Assembly (NCBI GenBank): GCA_965222645.1
Contig: OZ244968.1
Location: 4,216,001 to 4,280,000 of the forward strand
Direction: 5' to 3'
Length of the DNA: 64,000 nt
DNA from: JABDMH01 sp965222645
GTDB taxonomy: Bacteria; Bacteroidota; Bacteroidia; Chitinophagales; Saprospiraceae
Shown: piece after piece, positions 16,601 to 24,230 of the stretch
Layout: every line of letters starts with the position of its first letter
Position numbering within the stretch: position 1 is the stretch's first letter
Position numbers and translations under genes: made by a program
The notes under the pieces: model-generated
Databases searched by the model: none
Told to the model about the DNA's origin: nothing
The model's input: the letters and a program-made list of their open reading frames with translations, nothing else

Positions 16601-17997
16601 GGCACTCACTCGGTGATAGTGTGACCTCCGGAGCTTTTATCTCTGTGAGTGACCCTGGCGATTATCCATTTTCCGTGATAGACGCAGTGACAGGATGTGT
16701 GCTCTACGACAGCATAGTGACAGCTGCTTTTCCCGATCCGATCACCCTCGAGGTAGATACCGTTCACGCCAGTTGCAACGGTGCGACTGATGGTGCCATT
16801 GATATCACGGCTACCGGAAGGAGTGGTCAGTTTGATTATAATTGGGCGGGAGGCGGGCCTAATGTCCCCTCCAGGATTGACCTTGCTCCGGGTCTATATG
16901 AAGTGACAGTCAGTGAAGTCGGAGATTCTTCCTGCAATGTTCCCCTGATGCTGACCATCCGCGAACCCGATATTCTCAAGATATTCATCGATACTCCAAT
17001 GACACAGGATATCAGGTGTTTTGGTGAGAGTAATGGACAGATCGGATTGGAGTGGGAAGGAGGTAATCAAGACATGGCACCCACTATCACCTGGTCTCCC
17101 GGGGTGGTAGACAACACCTTATTTGCCGACAATCTTATTGCAGGGGATTATGATATTCAACTCACGGACAGTCGTGGATGTACGGATATGATTACAGTGA
17201 CCATTACCGAACCTCCGCAGCTGATGGCTTCCTTTGCTTCCCCTGTCGAGCCTGTTTGTAACGGCCACCAGACATCAATTTCGATTGATCAGGCAAGTGG
17301 AGGGACAGGTACCAACTACAGTTTTTCCATCGATAATGGAGCTACACACACGGTGGGCACATCGGCACCCATTTTTGCCGGTGATCATCTGATATCAATA
17401 TTTGATGAAAAGGGATGTCGCGTAGATACAATGATAAGCATTGCCCAGCCTCCACCTATCAATGTCGATTTAGGTGATGACGTACATGTGGCCCTTGGAG
17501 ATAGTTTAAGACTCAATGCTGATGTAGACGGTCCATCTCCCATTAACACTTACAACTGGACTCCCCCTGAGATGCTGAGTTGCACGGATTGTGACGATCC
17601 CATTGTGCGACCAATCGAAGATCAGCTCATTGAGCTCCGTGTGATAGACGACAATGGATGTGAGGGAAGTGATGCACTGCGAGTCAATGTAGACCGGGCA
17701 AGGCTGATTTATATCCCCAATGGCTTTACCCCAAACAATGATAATATCAACGATAAATGGAAGGTCTATGCTGGACCTGGCGTGACTCAAATACTTGGTA
17801 CTCATGTGTTTGACCGCTGGGGTAATCTTGTCTACGAAGCCGGTCAAGAGCCTGCAAGCACGTCGGGTACCTCTGGTTGGGATGGGATTTTTGCCGGTCA
17901 GAAGATGGATCCGGGCGTATTTGCCTATTTAGTAGAAGTTGAGTTTATCGACGGCAGAATCTTTACTTATCGCGGAGATGTAACACTGATCAAGTAG
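13648..17997 (+). CDS. Large SprB-like T9SS adhesin with gliding-motility C-terminal domain
   Basis: Secreted surface protein of about 1449 residues. I start it at ATG 13648, where a clear signal peptide (MIKPGIVGALVCVAM, ending ATAQ) begins; the frame is open back to 13513. Domains in order: a beta-rich N-terminal part, a cohesin-like domain (roughly 14536-14935, from NLCFGSG to about FINTTQDNV), then about nine SprB-type repeats of 65-80 residues between 15240 and 17460, each starting with a P-x-C-x-G or similar Cys turn and holding G-x-Y-x-V/I-x-x-x-D-x-x-G-C near its end, and a C-terminal gliding-motility-associated domain (CHU_C type, IPNGFTPNNDNINDKW to GDVTLIK). Such proteins are T9SS cargo; adhesion or gliding is inferred. 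Followed by a terminator. Confidence 0.88.
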   Translation: MIKPGIVGALVCVAMSALTATAQIAEPLIGPKQSTKRSACADAMDAGSIASITYLGNENLILDRANPIILCFGQQLSIDHANDATLFGDPDPLTPPGIGYVYYQSTCTPSVMGEELNLIISEGCLISTPPPPAGSAWIARGSRDGDAVFTNLGQVQDQFFGGAAGAIKFAPITVPNFNANPPSFDDMGSCVNVSTDQTFTIIYLNEITLAAFNTPDANSLAGTIQVQGGMPEWDNSTYNITLVKEGNPGVVGTIDGNISHDGMTTFSVPEAGVYHLTISDDQGCSKVFTVTVPNLDPINLCFGSGGAGTGDQFCVPVTVSNFENIVLASFAIRWDPRLFEFSNYVNVNPIFDNPSGTFNTDFTDNGLLKILNFFDIDVGSTLADNDTLFEICFTAIGPPGSDSEFAISTVSEGGLDISFINTTQDNVEQPVVTKPGTLVITQPAKSVLFYSACPTNAGNVDVTFVVYGGSGTHTADILDENDDPVTSVLFPSSNSPVTIPLPPGSYKADLDGVQIVSGIIITDESPQIYHHFENPSCFGQNNGKIVLDSITGGAGNFSTTWIGPGFVRINDDSLRDISAGDYTIIATDQNGCADTVALSLTEDTLKIGNIAKSLPECAGDATGSIAIEVFGGTDPEYNYTWANEDRSIFRNASSGSTDQVANRPGGKYYVTVTNGVCTAEDSVTLGAQKEMKIILDSMSVPSCSSDSNAFIAISVSIGINKQGPVFAWSPGSENFMQQMTSDTSAILSMLGSGTHSVTITDGTCAVDTSISILAPDPVTVEFSGTNVTQPSCPDGQDGEIFLGFSDLGGIQFDPPRAPYIFRYYDLTDGKDSLINTTSAATDLPSGVYGVYVEDARGCSDSSTIVLSSGPSIDIVLDQENVCGGDSVAQLSVTGELSGNTIAWSTGSSAETISNLKEGVYAVSVTEDIGGLACTVVDSFVIVDPTADIVIQSPMRFDVRSNCSEPNRGDIYNFRAQYSGPTDFVWHSLGDSVTSGAFISVSDPGDYPFSVIDAVTGCVLYDSIVTAAFPDPITLEVDTVHASCNGATDGAIDITATGRSGQFDYNWAGGGPNVPSRIDLAPGLYEVTVSEVGDSSCNVPLMLTIREPDILKIFIDTPMTQDIRCFGESNGQIGLEWEGGNQDMAPTITWSPGVVDNTLFADNLIAGDYDIQLTDSRGCTDMITVTITEPPQLMASFASPVEPVCNGHQTSISIDQASGGTGTNYSFSIDNGATHTVGTSAPIFAGDHLISIFDEKGCRVDTMISIAQPPPINVDLGDDVHVALGDSLRLNADVDGPSPINTYNWTPPEMLSCTDCDDPIVRPIEDQLIELRVIDDNGCEGSDALRVNVDRARLIYIPNGFTPNNDNINDKWKVYAGPGVTQILGTHVFDRWGNLVYEAGQEPASTSGTSGWDGIFAGQKMDPGVFAYLVEVEFIDGRIFTYRGDVTLIK

Positions 17998-18006
17998 GCC
18001 AAATCG

Positions 18007-18032
18007 CCGGATACTATCCGGTTTCTTTTTCT
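18007..18032 (+). terminator. Terminator of the adhesin gene overlapping the convergent gene's stop
   Basis: CCGGATA-C-TATCCGG (18007-18021) is a perfect inverted repeat followed by a T-rich run (TTTCTTTTTCTT). It is 10 bases after the adhesin stop codon and its right arm lies inside the last codons and TAG (18014-18016) of the convergent DUF1573 gene. Confidence 0.75.
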
Positions 18033-18583
18033 TCAAGAGGTTTTACAAGCACCCTACCACTGAGATAAAGCTTCACCTCAGGATTGTTGGGATCATTCGT
18101 ATTTACGCGGATATTCGCCTTTTGAGCACCTTGTTTTCCCACACTATTGTAGGTCACTTCGATAAATCCTTCATCCCCAGGCTTAATGGGAATAAATGGA
18201 TAGCTGGGTGTGGTACACCCACAGGAAGCTCTGGCACCAAGAATCTCCAAATCTCGGTCGCCGGCATTTGTGAACGTAAATTTGTGTGTCACTTTTTCGG
18301 CGTGGTAAATCTCTCCAAAATTATGACGAAGGTGATCAAATTTGATTTTTGGTGATCGTTTGGGTTTTGGTGCTGCGGTTTTTTCCGGTGATGTTTCATT
18401 ATCAGTTTCACCGGGCAAATCTGCCTTCAGATCTTTCTCGACCGGCTCTGCTCCTATCTTTGGCTGAACGACTGGTTTGGGATCAGTATTTGGATTTTTT
18501 TGTTCTGCAGCTGTAGGAGATGATTGGCAGGTCAAACAAGAAAGGGCAGTAAAAATTATTGGTGTGAGGAAACTTAATCTCAT
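18014..18583 (-). CDS. DUF1573 domain protein, probable envelope lipoprotein
   Basis: A 189-residue exported protein. The N-terminus is hydrophobic with two cysteines (ALSCLTCQSS) that resemble a lipobox, then a Pro/Glu/Lys-rich spacer (25-80), then a DUF1573 domain from about 85: FDHLRHNFGEIYHAEKV, HKFTFTNAGDRDLEI, SCGCTTPSYP and the conserved ending VNTNDPNNPEVKLYLSG. DUF1573 is an Ig-like (ASH/MSP type) fold common in Bacteroidota; the SCGCT pair is a family hallmark. Function unknown. It is convergent with the adhesin gene. Confidence 0.85.
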   Translation of the reverse strand: MRLSFLTPIIFTALSCLTCQSSPTAAEQKNPNTDPKPVVQPKIGAEPVEKDLKADLPGETDNETSPEKTAAPKPKRSPKIKFDHLRHNFGEIYHAEKVTHKFTFTNAGDRDLEILGARASCGCTTPSYPFIPIKPGDEGFIEVTYNSVGKQGAQKANIRVNTNDPNNPEVKLYLSGRVLVKPLEEKETG

Positions 18584-18611
18584 GCTCCAAAGATAGGCTT
18601 TTGGCTACTCT

Positions 18612-19823
18612 CTATCGCATTACCATGACACTACCTGTTTTGGTAAGCTTTTCACCCTGACATGAATACCTGATCTTGTATAAAAAAAGGCCGGGGTTTA
18701 CATCTTGCCCGTGATAGGTGCCATCCCAGCTGTCAGCGACATTGCTGGTCCCGAAGACCTTATTTCCGATTCGGTCAAATATTTCAAACGCATGAAGTTC
18801 CTGCACGGCAAAGGGATTGCTGATAAAGAACACGTCATTTCGACCATCAGCATTGGGGGTAAATGCATTGGGCATTGGTACCTTTCCACATTCGATTTCA
18901 CCAGGGTTTACCACATTGATGAGTACAGTGTCCTGAGCTGTACATGTGGGATAATGATAGGAAGCAACAAAAGATTGTGTCGATGATGGAGATGCAGTGG
19001 TCTGCGCCATATCAGAGGGAGATAGCTGTGCAACCGGAGACCAGGTAATTTGATCAGCACAACTCGTACCGGCGTCCAGGTCTATAGAGTTACCTTGCGA
19101 TATTGTTGTACTCAATGTCACGATCTGATCCGGGTGTAAGTAAAGATCCTTGATTTCTTCGTCATCCAAAATGCGGTTATAGACCCTCATTTCATCGACC
19201 CACCCTTTAAATCGTTTATCGGTGCTCCCTACACAGGGACTATTTCCTATTTGCAATGGTGCTGAGGTTGTCAGATCTAGAAAATCATCGATAGATTGGG
19301 TGGTGAGTAGTTTGCTATTTATGTAGATACGATGGGATCTGTCGTCTTTGACAACCACCAAATGAATCCAGCACAAAGGATCATCAATCTGCTCAGTAAA
19401 TGTGGTGCGTCTGTCATTGGACTCCGAGAGTTCGACAGCGAGTGTCCTGGAGGATGGTGTATACCGCACCGAAAACGAATGATCAAAATCGCAATCGGTG
19501 CGCTTGGATAGGATGTCATACGTCCCTTGATTGTCATCCAGCCTAAAGTACAGACTTAAGGTAAATCGGGTGTCTTCGAAGTATGCTTCGACATTGCCGG
19601 TGATGGCAGCGTAATCATCTACTCCGTCAAAATAGAGACCATTGCCCTCCACTCCGCAATCGCAAAAAGGATCGCCGAATACGATTCCATCAGAATTGTT
19701 GAGACTGACGTCTTTTGCATTGCACGACTCAAAGGAGTAATAAGCAACAAGGCCATTTTGAGGTTGGGCAAGCAACAGGAAATTGGCAAAAACGAATATC
19801 ACTATAGTTAAAGAATCACGCAT
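18612..19823 (-). CDS. LamG-domain protein with gliding-motility C-terminal domain
   Basis: A 403-residue secreted protein. After a signal peptide (hydrophobic 5-19, LLLAQPQ) comes a concanavalin/LamG domain, about 23-230: GLVAYYSFESCNAKDVSLNN, GLYFDGVDDYAAI, FTLSLYFRL, WIHLVVVKDDRSHRIYIN and FKGWVDEMRVYNRIL. A short Ig-like linker precedes the CHU_C-type T9SS sorting domain from about 310 (PNAFTPNADGRNDVFFI, FEIFDRIGNKVF, GLFLYKIRYSCQGEKLTK). Predicted to be exported by the T9SS and to bind a glycan or protein at the cell surface. It starts 11 bases after ybaB, so the two may share a transcript. Confidence 0.87.
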   Translation of the reverse strand: MRDSLTIVIFVFANFLLLAQPQNGLVAYYSFESCNAKDVSLNNSDGIVFGDPFCDCGVEGNGLYFDGVDDYAAITGNVEAYFEDTRFTLSLYFRLDDNQGTYDILSKRTDCDFDHSFSVRYTPSSRTLAVELSESNDRRTTFTEQIDDPLCWIHLVVVKDDRSHRIYINSKLLTTQSIDDFLDLTTSAPLQIGNSPCVGSTDKRFKGWVDEMRVYNRILDDEEIKDLYLHPDQIVTLSTTISQGNSIDLDAGTSCADQITWSPVAQLSPSDMAQTTASPSSTQSFVASYHYPTCTAQDTVLINVVNPGEIECGKVPMPNAFTPNADGRNDVFFISNPFAVQELHAFEIFDRIGNKVFGTSNVADSWDGTYHGQDVNPGLFLYKIRYSCQGEKLTKTGSVMVMR

Positions 19824-19834
19824 CAGATACCAGA

Positions 19835-20155
19835 TTAATCGTTCTTAATTCCAAAGAGACCTCCCAGCCCGGAAGGAATCATGTCACTGATCATTTTTTG
19901 GGCTTCGTCTGCTTCTTTTTCCGCAGCTATTTCCAGTACCTGATTTACGGCGATCAGAAGCAAGTCTTCCAACTGTTCCTTTTGGTTGAGATCAATTTTT
20001 TCCGGATCAATTACAATGTCAAGCAGCTCGCGGTTTGCGTTGGCGGTGACCTTGATAGCTCCATTTTCCACTTCTGCTTCCAGCTTTACATCAGCCAACC
20101 GTGCCTTCATTTCTTCTTTTTGGCCATCCAATTTTCCAAATAACTTATCCAGCAT
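19835..20155 (-). CDS. ybaB: YbaB/EbfC family nucleoid-associated protein
   Basis: Small DNA-binding protein of 106 residues that forms dimers and coats DNA. Recognisable features are the N-terminal helix with repeated Lys/Glu, the conserved VENGAIKVTANANRELLDI (family consensus of gGlV-v-a-G), the acidic IDPEKIDLNQKEQLEDLL and the second helix VNQVLEIAAEK, and the C-terminal Gly-rich tail SGLGGLFG. In many bacteria this gene follows dnaX and precedes recR; neither is here. Located just upstream of the LamG/T9SS gene on the same strand. Confidence 0.9.
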   Translation of the reverse strand: MLDKLFGKLDGQKEEMKARLADVKLEAEVENGAIKVTANANRELLDIVIDPEKIDLNQKEQLEDLLLIAVNQVLEIAAEKEADEAQKMISDMIPSGLGGLFGIKND

Positions 20156-20227
20156 TAGATTTTATCTAGATTAAAAGTCGATTAAGAAACGCACGGGACA
20201 TGCTCAATGGTATCTGGCAGATTCACT

Positions 20228-21157
20228 TTAAAAAATCCCGAATGAGTGGTTGAAAAAATAAAGGTAGAAAAGGATCAGCATGTATCCTTCCCAGCGCGTA
20301 ATCCGGCCGCCTATTGAAATAATAACAAAAAGTACAGTCGCAGCTACCATAAAAGGGAGTGCAAAGTGAAGGGCTTCTTCTGGAATAATCATATCACCGA
20401 AAAAGGTCGGAATAGACATTACTGCGTATGTGTTAAAGATGTTGGATCCCAAAACATTACCTACAGCGATACCCGGTTTGCCTTTCATAGCAGCGGTGAT
20501 ACTGACAGCCACTTCGGGCAGTGAAGTGCCCAGAGCAAGCAAAGTCTGGGCTAATATACTTGCCTCCAAATTGAAGCTCCTTGCCAGGCTGTCGAGTCCG
20601 TTTATTGTAAAATCTGCCCCATACTTCACAAATATTCCGCCGAGAATAAGAAGCCCATAGTCGATCCAGCTTGCTTTTGGATGCTCGTGCGATTCCTTGA
20701 TGTTGCCCGAAATGGAATTGATCAAAAAGACAACAAGACTGATGAGCAGTACTACAGCTTCGAAGGTACTGATATGTAAATCGGATAGACAAAACCAAAT
20801 CAAAAGTGCAGATCCGAGGAGTAAGGGCATGTCGATATCCATGATGTCGTAATCCATTTTTACGACTTTTCCTACAATTGAAACCAGGCCGAGAACGAGG
20901 AGTATATTGGTAATATTAGATCCCAGGACCACACCGGTCACAATTTCAGATTCTCCGTTTAGGACAGCACTTACGCTTGATGCCAGTTCAGGTAAAGAGG
21001 TGCCGAAAGCGACAATGGTTACACCGATGATGAATGGTGATACACCGAGCGACAGACCGATGTTTTCTGCAGATTCGACAAACCAGTCAGATCCCCTGAC
21101 TAAGACGAAAAGACTTCCGGCCAGTATGAGGAAACTCAAAAATATTTCTGAAAACAT
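20228..21157 (-). CDS. Calcium/sodium antiporter (CaCA family, YrbG-like)
   Basis: Inner-membrane cation exchanger of 309 residues with about ten hydrophobic helices. The two alpha-repeats that form the ion site are clear: GTSLPELASSVSAVLNGES with VVLGSNITN near 52-85, and GTSLPEVAVSITAAMKGKP with NVLGSNIFNT near 207-245. Each repeat carries the G-x-S-x-P-E motif whose acidic residue binds Ca2+. Family members exchange Ca2+ for Na+ or H+. Monocistronic or upstream of ybaB with a 72-base gap. Confidence 0.9.
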   Translation of the reverse strand: MFSEIFLSFLILAGSLFVLVRGSDWFVESAENIGLSLGVSPFIIGVTIVAFGTSLPELASSVSAVLNGESEIVTGVVLGSNITNILLVLGLVSIVGKVVKMDYDIMDIDMPLLLGSALLIWFCLSDLHISTFEAVVLLISLVVFLINSISGNIKESHEHPKASWIDYGLLILGGIFVKYGADFTINGLDSLARSFNLEASILAQTLLALGTSLPEVAVSITAAMKGKPGIAVGNVLGSNIFNTYAVMSIPTFFGDMIIPEEALHFALPFMVAATVLFVIISIGGRITRWEGYMLILFYLYFFNHSFGIF

Positions 21158-21265
21158 GAACTGCTTTAATCGTGGCTAAAAGTAAAGATAATAGTTGGAA
21201 AGGGTGTCCCTTTGGAGGAGGTCACTGTTTGTGGAAAATTAGCTGCTTCAAATTAATTATTGCTT

Positions 21266-21273
21266 TACATTTG
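21266..21273 (+). promoter_or_regulatory. Bacteroidota -7 box 4 bases before tatC ATG
   Basis: TACATTTG fits TAnnTTTG and ends 4 bases before the ATG at 21278. A TTTG at 21228-21231 is 34 bases away, too far for a normal -33 element. If used, the tatC message would be nearly leaderless. Confidence 0.5.
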
Positions 21274-21277
21274 TGAA

Positions 21278-22099
21278 ATGGCAGGTAGCAAAATGGAAGT
21301 GGTCAAGAAGGAGCCGGAAGCAGAGATGACTTTTCTCGAGCATCTTGAAGCACTCAGGTGGCACATTATCCGCGCATTGGCGGCTATTGCCTTGTTTGGC
21401 ATCGTTGTTTTTCTGAATAAAGATTTCATATTTGACCGGGTTATTTTTGGACCAAAATATCCAGATTTTCCAACCTTTAAGTTTTTTTGCAATTTTATCG
21501 ATTGGATGTGTAATCCACCAGTTTTCGATGTACAAACTATTACGATTGAAGAAAAATTTCTTACCCATCTGAAGGTCTCCATTATTTTGGGCCTGGTGCT
21601 GGCCTTCCCTTATGTTTTCTGGGAATTGTGGAGTTTTGTAAAACCCGGTCTATATCCTAAGGAGAGGAAAGCAGCAAGGGGTATTGTAGGCACGTGCTCG
21701 GGCCTGTTTTTGCTGGGCATTGCATTTGGTTATTTTATTATCACGCCGTTTGCCATGAAATTTCTCACCGGTTATGAGCTGGCAGCGACAGTGTCCAGCC
21801 CCACTTTGAGTTCGTATGTAAGCAGCATTACTTTTTATGTTCTGCCTGCGGGTTTTGTATTTGAGTTACCGATTGTGGTGTACTTTCTCACAAAGGTTGG
21901 TCTTATCGATACTGCATTCTTGCGCAGCTACAGGCGAATAGCAATTGTAGTTATATTGTCACTGTCTGCCATTATAACTCCCCCTGATGTAATCACCCAG
22001 TTCCTGATCGGTGTGCCGTTATACCTCCTGTACGAAGCCAGTATCATAATCGCCAAACGTGTAGAGGCTCAACAGGAAGCAGAAATGCTCAGCGACTAA
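21278..22099 (+). CDS. tatC: Sec-independent protein translocase subunit TatC
   Basis: Core component of the twin-arginine translocase that recognises RR signal peptides. The protein has six helices and the family landmarks EMTFLEHLEALRW (cytoplasmic N-terminal loop with the signal-binding Glu/His), YVFWELWSFVKPGLYPKERK near 120 with the F-W-x-F-x-x-P-G-L signature, and a periplasmic insertion of about 40 residues after helix 1 as in other Bacteroidota. I use ATG 21278 (MAGSKMEVV); the frame is open to 21260 but the extra codons are inside the -7 box. Length 273 residues. tatA/B are not in the window. Overlaps the next gene by one base (TAATG). Confidence 0.94.
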   Translation: MAGSKMEVVKKEPEAEMTFLEHLEALRWHIIRALAAIALFGIVVFLNKDFIFDRVIFGPKYPDFPTFKFFCNFIDWMCNPPVFDVQTITIEEKFLTHLKVSIILGLVLAFPYVFWELWSFVKPGLYPKERKAARGIVGTCSGLFLLGIAFGYFIITPFAMKFLTGYELAATVSSPTLSSYVSSITFYVLPAGFVFELPIVVYFLTKVGLIDTAFLRSYRRIAIVVILSLSAIITPPDVITQFLIGVPLYLLYEASIIIAKRVEAQQEAEMLSD

Positions 22100-22542
22100 T
22101 GAAAAGAATATCTTCATCGGCAACGCTTTTTCTAGCTATTTTTTTACCTACATTCTGGCTGGTCTTTTTCGGTGTCTTTGCACTGGCAGTGATCGTAAGT
22201 GGTCCAGATAAATCGCCAATGTTTGGACTCGGGATCTTCCGGATAGGTACGATTTTGTTTTTTGTAATCGGCGCATTGATTTTATATTTTACATTAATGC
22301 GATTAAAGCGTGTGGAGTTTGATCAAAAACACCTTTACGTAACAAATTTTATTAAGAACGTGAGATATAAAGTTGAGGATATTGATTTTATTTCTGAGAC
22401 TAATATCGGATTAGCTCATTTAGGGCACATTTACCTAAAAGCAAAAGGACTTTTCGGCAAAAGAATTACCTTTTTACAGAGTCGGCAAAAATTCGAAGAT
22501 TTTGTAAAGTCTGATCCACTTCTAGCACAAAAATGCCGGTAA
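22099..22542 (+). CDS. Small membrane protein with two helices and a C-terminal PH-like part
   Basis: Not recognised. The 147-residue protein has two hydrophobic helices (about 8-34 and 48-68) and a soluble C-terminal half of about 75 residues (VEFDQKHLYVTNFIKNVRYK onward) whose alternating strands and position after two helices resemble bacterial PH-like membrane proteins. Its ATG overlaps the tatC stop codon by one base, so it is translated with tatC and could be an accessory membrane protein, though nothing in the sequence ties it to Tat transport. Confidence 0.6.
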   Translation: MKRISSSATLFLAIFLPTFWLVFFGVFALAVIVSGPDKSPMFGLGIFRIGTILFFVIGALILYFTLMRLKRVEFDQKHLYVTNFIKNVRYKVEDIDFISETNIGLAHLGHIYLKAKGLFGKRITFLQSRQKFEDFVKSDPLLAQKCR

Positions 22543-22547
22543 CTCCA

Positions 22548-24104
22548 TTACTTTCTTTCCAGTGTGACTACAGGACAAATCATTTCCTCCATGGAAATGC
22601 CGCCGTGCTGGAAAGTATTTCTGAAATAGTTATTGAAATAGTTGTAATTATTTGGGTACAAAAAGTACGTGTCATCCTTAGCAAAGATATAGGCTGAACT
22701 TAAATTGGGACTGGGTAGCCCTATCTTTGCAGGATCTCTGGCTTCGTAGACATCTTTTTCATTGTACCGAAGATTTTTACCCAATTTGTATCTCAAATTG
22801 GTTGTGGTATCTTTGTCACCCACCACTTTTGAAGGCTGTTTTACCCTTATAGTGCCGTGGTCAGTGGTCACAATCAATGTGATGTCTTTGTCTGATATGC
22901 GTTGCAATGATGTCCATAAAGGGGAATGCAGGAACCAGGAATTAGTCAATGACCGATAGGCGCGCTCATCACCGGCCAACTCCTTTAGCACTTCCATTTC
23001 GGTACGCGCATGGGAAAGCATGTCGATAAAATTATAAACGATTACTGTGAGATCATTGTGCAGGTAGTTGAGCATTTGATCTTCCAACTGCTGACCATGC
23101 GATACATTGGTTACCTTAAAGTAGTCCATTTTTATATCGTCGTGCACCAATCTTTTCAGTTGTTTTTCTAGGAGTTCTTTTTCAAAAAGATTTTTCCCCC
23201 CCTCCTCTGTATCATTTCTCCAGAGCTTTGGAAAGTGCTTTTGGATTTCCAGCGGAAGCATCCCTGCAAATATGGCATTGCGACTGTATTGTGTAGAGGT
23301 GGGTAATATGCTGTAGAAAAAATCCTCCTCGATTACTCTGAAGTTATTTATTAATGTGCGCTCGAGAATCTTCCACTGGTCAAATCTTAAATTATCCAGT
23401 AGTACTAGGAAAACTGGTTTTTTCTTTTGAAGGTTTGGAAGTACCTTATTTTTAATTAATTGATGGGATAGTAGTGGCCCTTCTTTTTTTTCATTGATCC
23501 ATGCCTCGTAGTTTTTCACAATAAATTTTCCAAACTCCGCATTGGCTTCACTTTTTTGCATGGTCAGAATTTCACTCATCTCCTCAGTCCGGGAGTCGTC
23601 GAGTTTTATTTCCCATTTGATGATTCTCCTGTAAATATCGGTCCAGTCCTGGATAGAGAGACCACTGTTTATTTGCATGAAAATTTGGCGAAATTCCTGC
23701 TGGTAATCGGACGTTGTTTTCTCGCGCACGAGACGCTTGTTATCGATTATTTTTTTTAATGTCAGTAATATTTGGTTAGGATTTACGGGCTTAATCAAAT
23801 AGTCGTCGATCTGTGATCCAATCGCCTCCTCCATGACGGTCTCTGCTTCATTTTTGGTAATCATGACGATCGGAATATTGGTATTATTCTCTTTTATTTT
23901 GGTAAGGGTCTCAAGGCCAGTCATTCCCGGCATCGATTCGTCAAGGAATACTACGTCAATGTCCTTTTGTTGGTCGTATTCCTCGATAGCATCGTACCCG
24001 TTTGTGACGGTCACGACATCAAAACCCTTTTGCTCTAAAAATAGCAACTGGGGTTTGAGTAGATCTATCTCGTCATCTGCCCAAAGAATTTTTATTTTTT
24101 CCAT
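22548..24104 (-). CDS. porX: T9SS response regulator PorX (receiver plus PglZ domain)
   Basis: Two-component regulator of type IX secretion, 518 residues. The receiver domain (1-120) has the acidic pair Asp10-Asp11, phosphoacceptor Asp55 in VVFLDESMPGMTG, Thr/Lys positions in PIVMITK and DYLIKPVNP. A helical linker (130-210) leads to a PglZ/alkaline-phosphatase-type domain to the end: VFLVLLDNLRFDQW near 228-242, NAIFAGMLPLEIQ, YNFIDMLSHAR and IVTTDHGTIRVKQP near 415, which supply the metal ligands. PorX of Porphyromonas is reported to be a Zn-dependent oligonucleotide phosphodiesterase. No histidine kinase (PorY) is adjacent. Divergent from the HD gene. Confidence 0.93.
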   Translation of the reverse strand: MEKIKILWADDEIDLLKPQLLFLEQKGFDVVTVTNGYDAIEEYDQQKDIDVVFLDESMPGMTGLETLTKIKENNTNIPIVMITKNEAETVMEEAIGSQIDDYLIKPVNPNQILLTLKKIIDNKRLVREKTTSDYQQEFRQIFMQINSGLSIQDWTDIYRRIIKWEIKLDDSRTEEMSEILTMQKSEANAEFGKFIVKNYEAWINEKKEGPLLSHQLIKNKVLPNLQKKKPVFLVLLDNLRFDQWKILERTLINNFRVIEEDFFYSILPTSTQYSRNAIFAGMLPLEIQKHFPKLWRNDTEEGGKNLFEKELLEKQLKRLVHDDIKMDYFKVTNVSHGQQLEDQMLNYLHNDLTVIVYNFIDMLSHARTEMEVLKELAGDERAYRSLTNSWFLHSPLWTSLQRISDKDITLIVTTDHGTIRVKQPSKVVGDKDTTTNLRYKLGKNLRYNEKDVYEARDPAKIGLPSPNLSSAYIFAKDDTYFLYPNNYNYFNNYFRNTFQHGGISMEEMICPVVTLERK

Positions 24105-24230
24105 GTAGATATTACAGTGATTAATTTAGGAGATTTAATAAAATAAATGAGTATCCTTCGCTGAGAGGTAGATTCTTCTCATTTTTGCCCTCTTCAAACG
24201 TCTTGCCGTCTTCTTGTAGTACTTCTGCAG

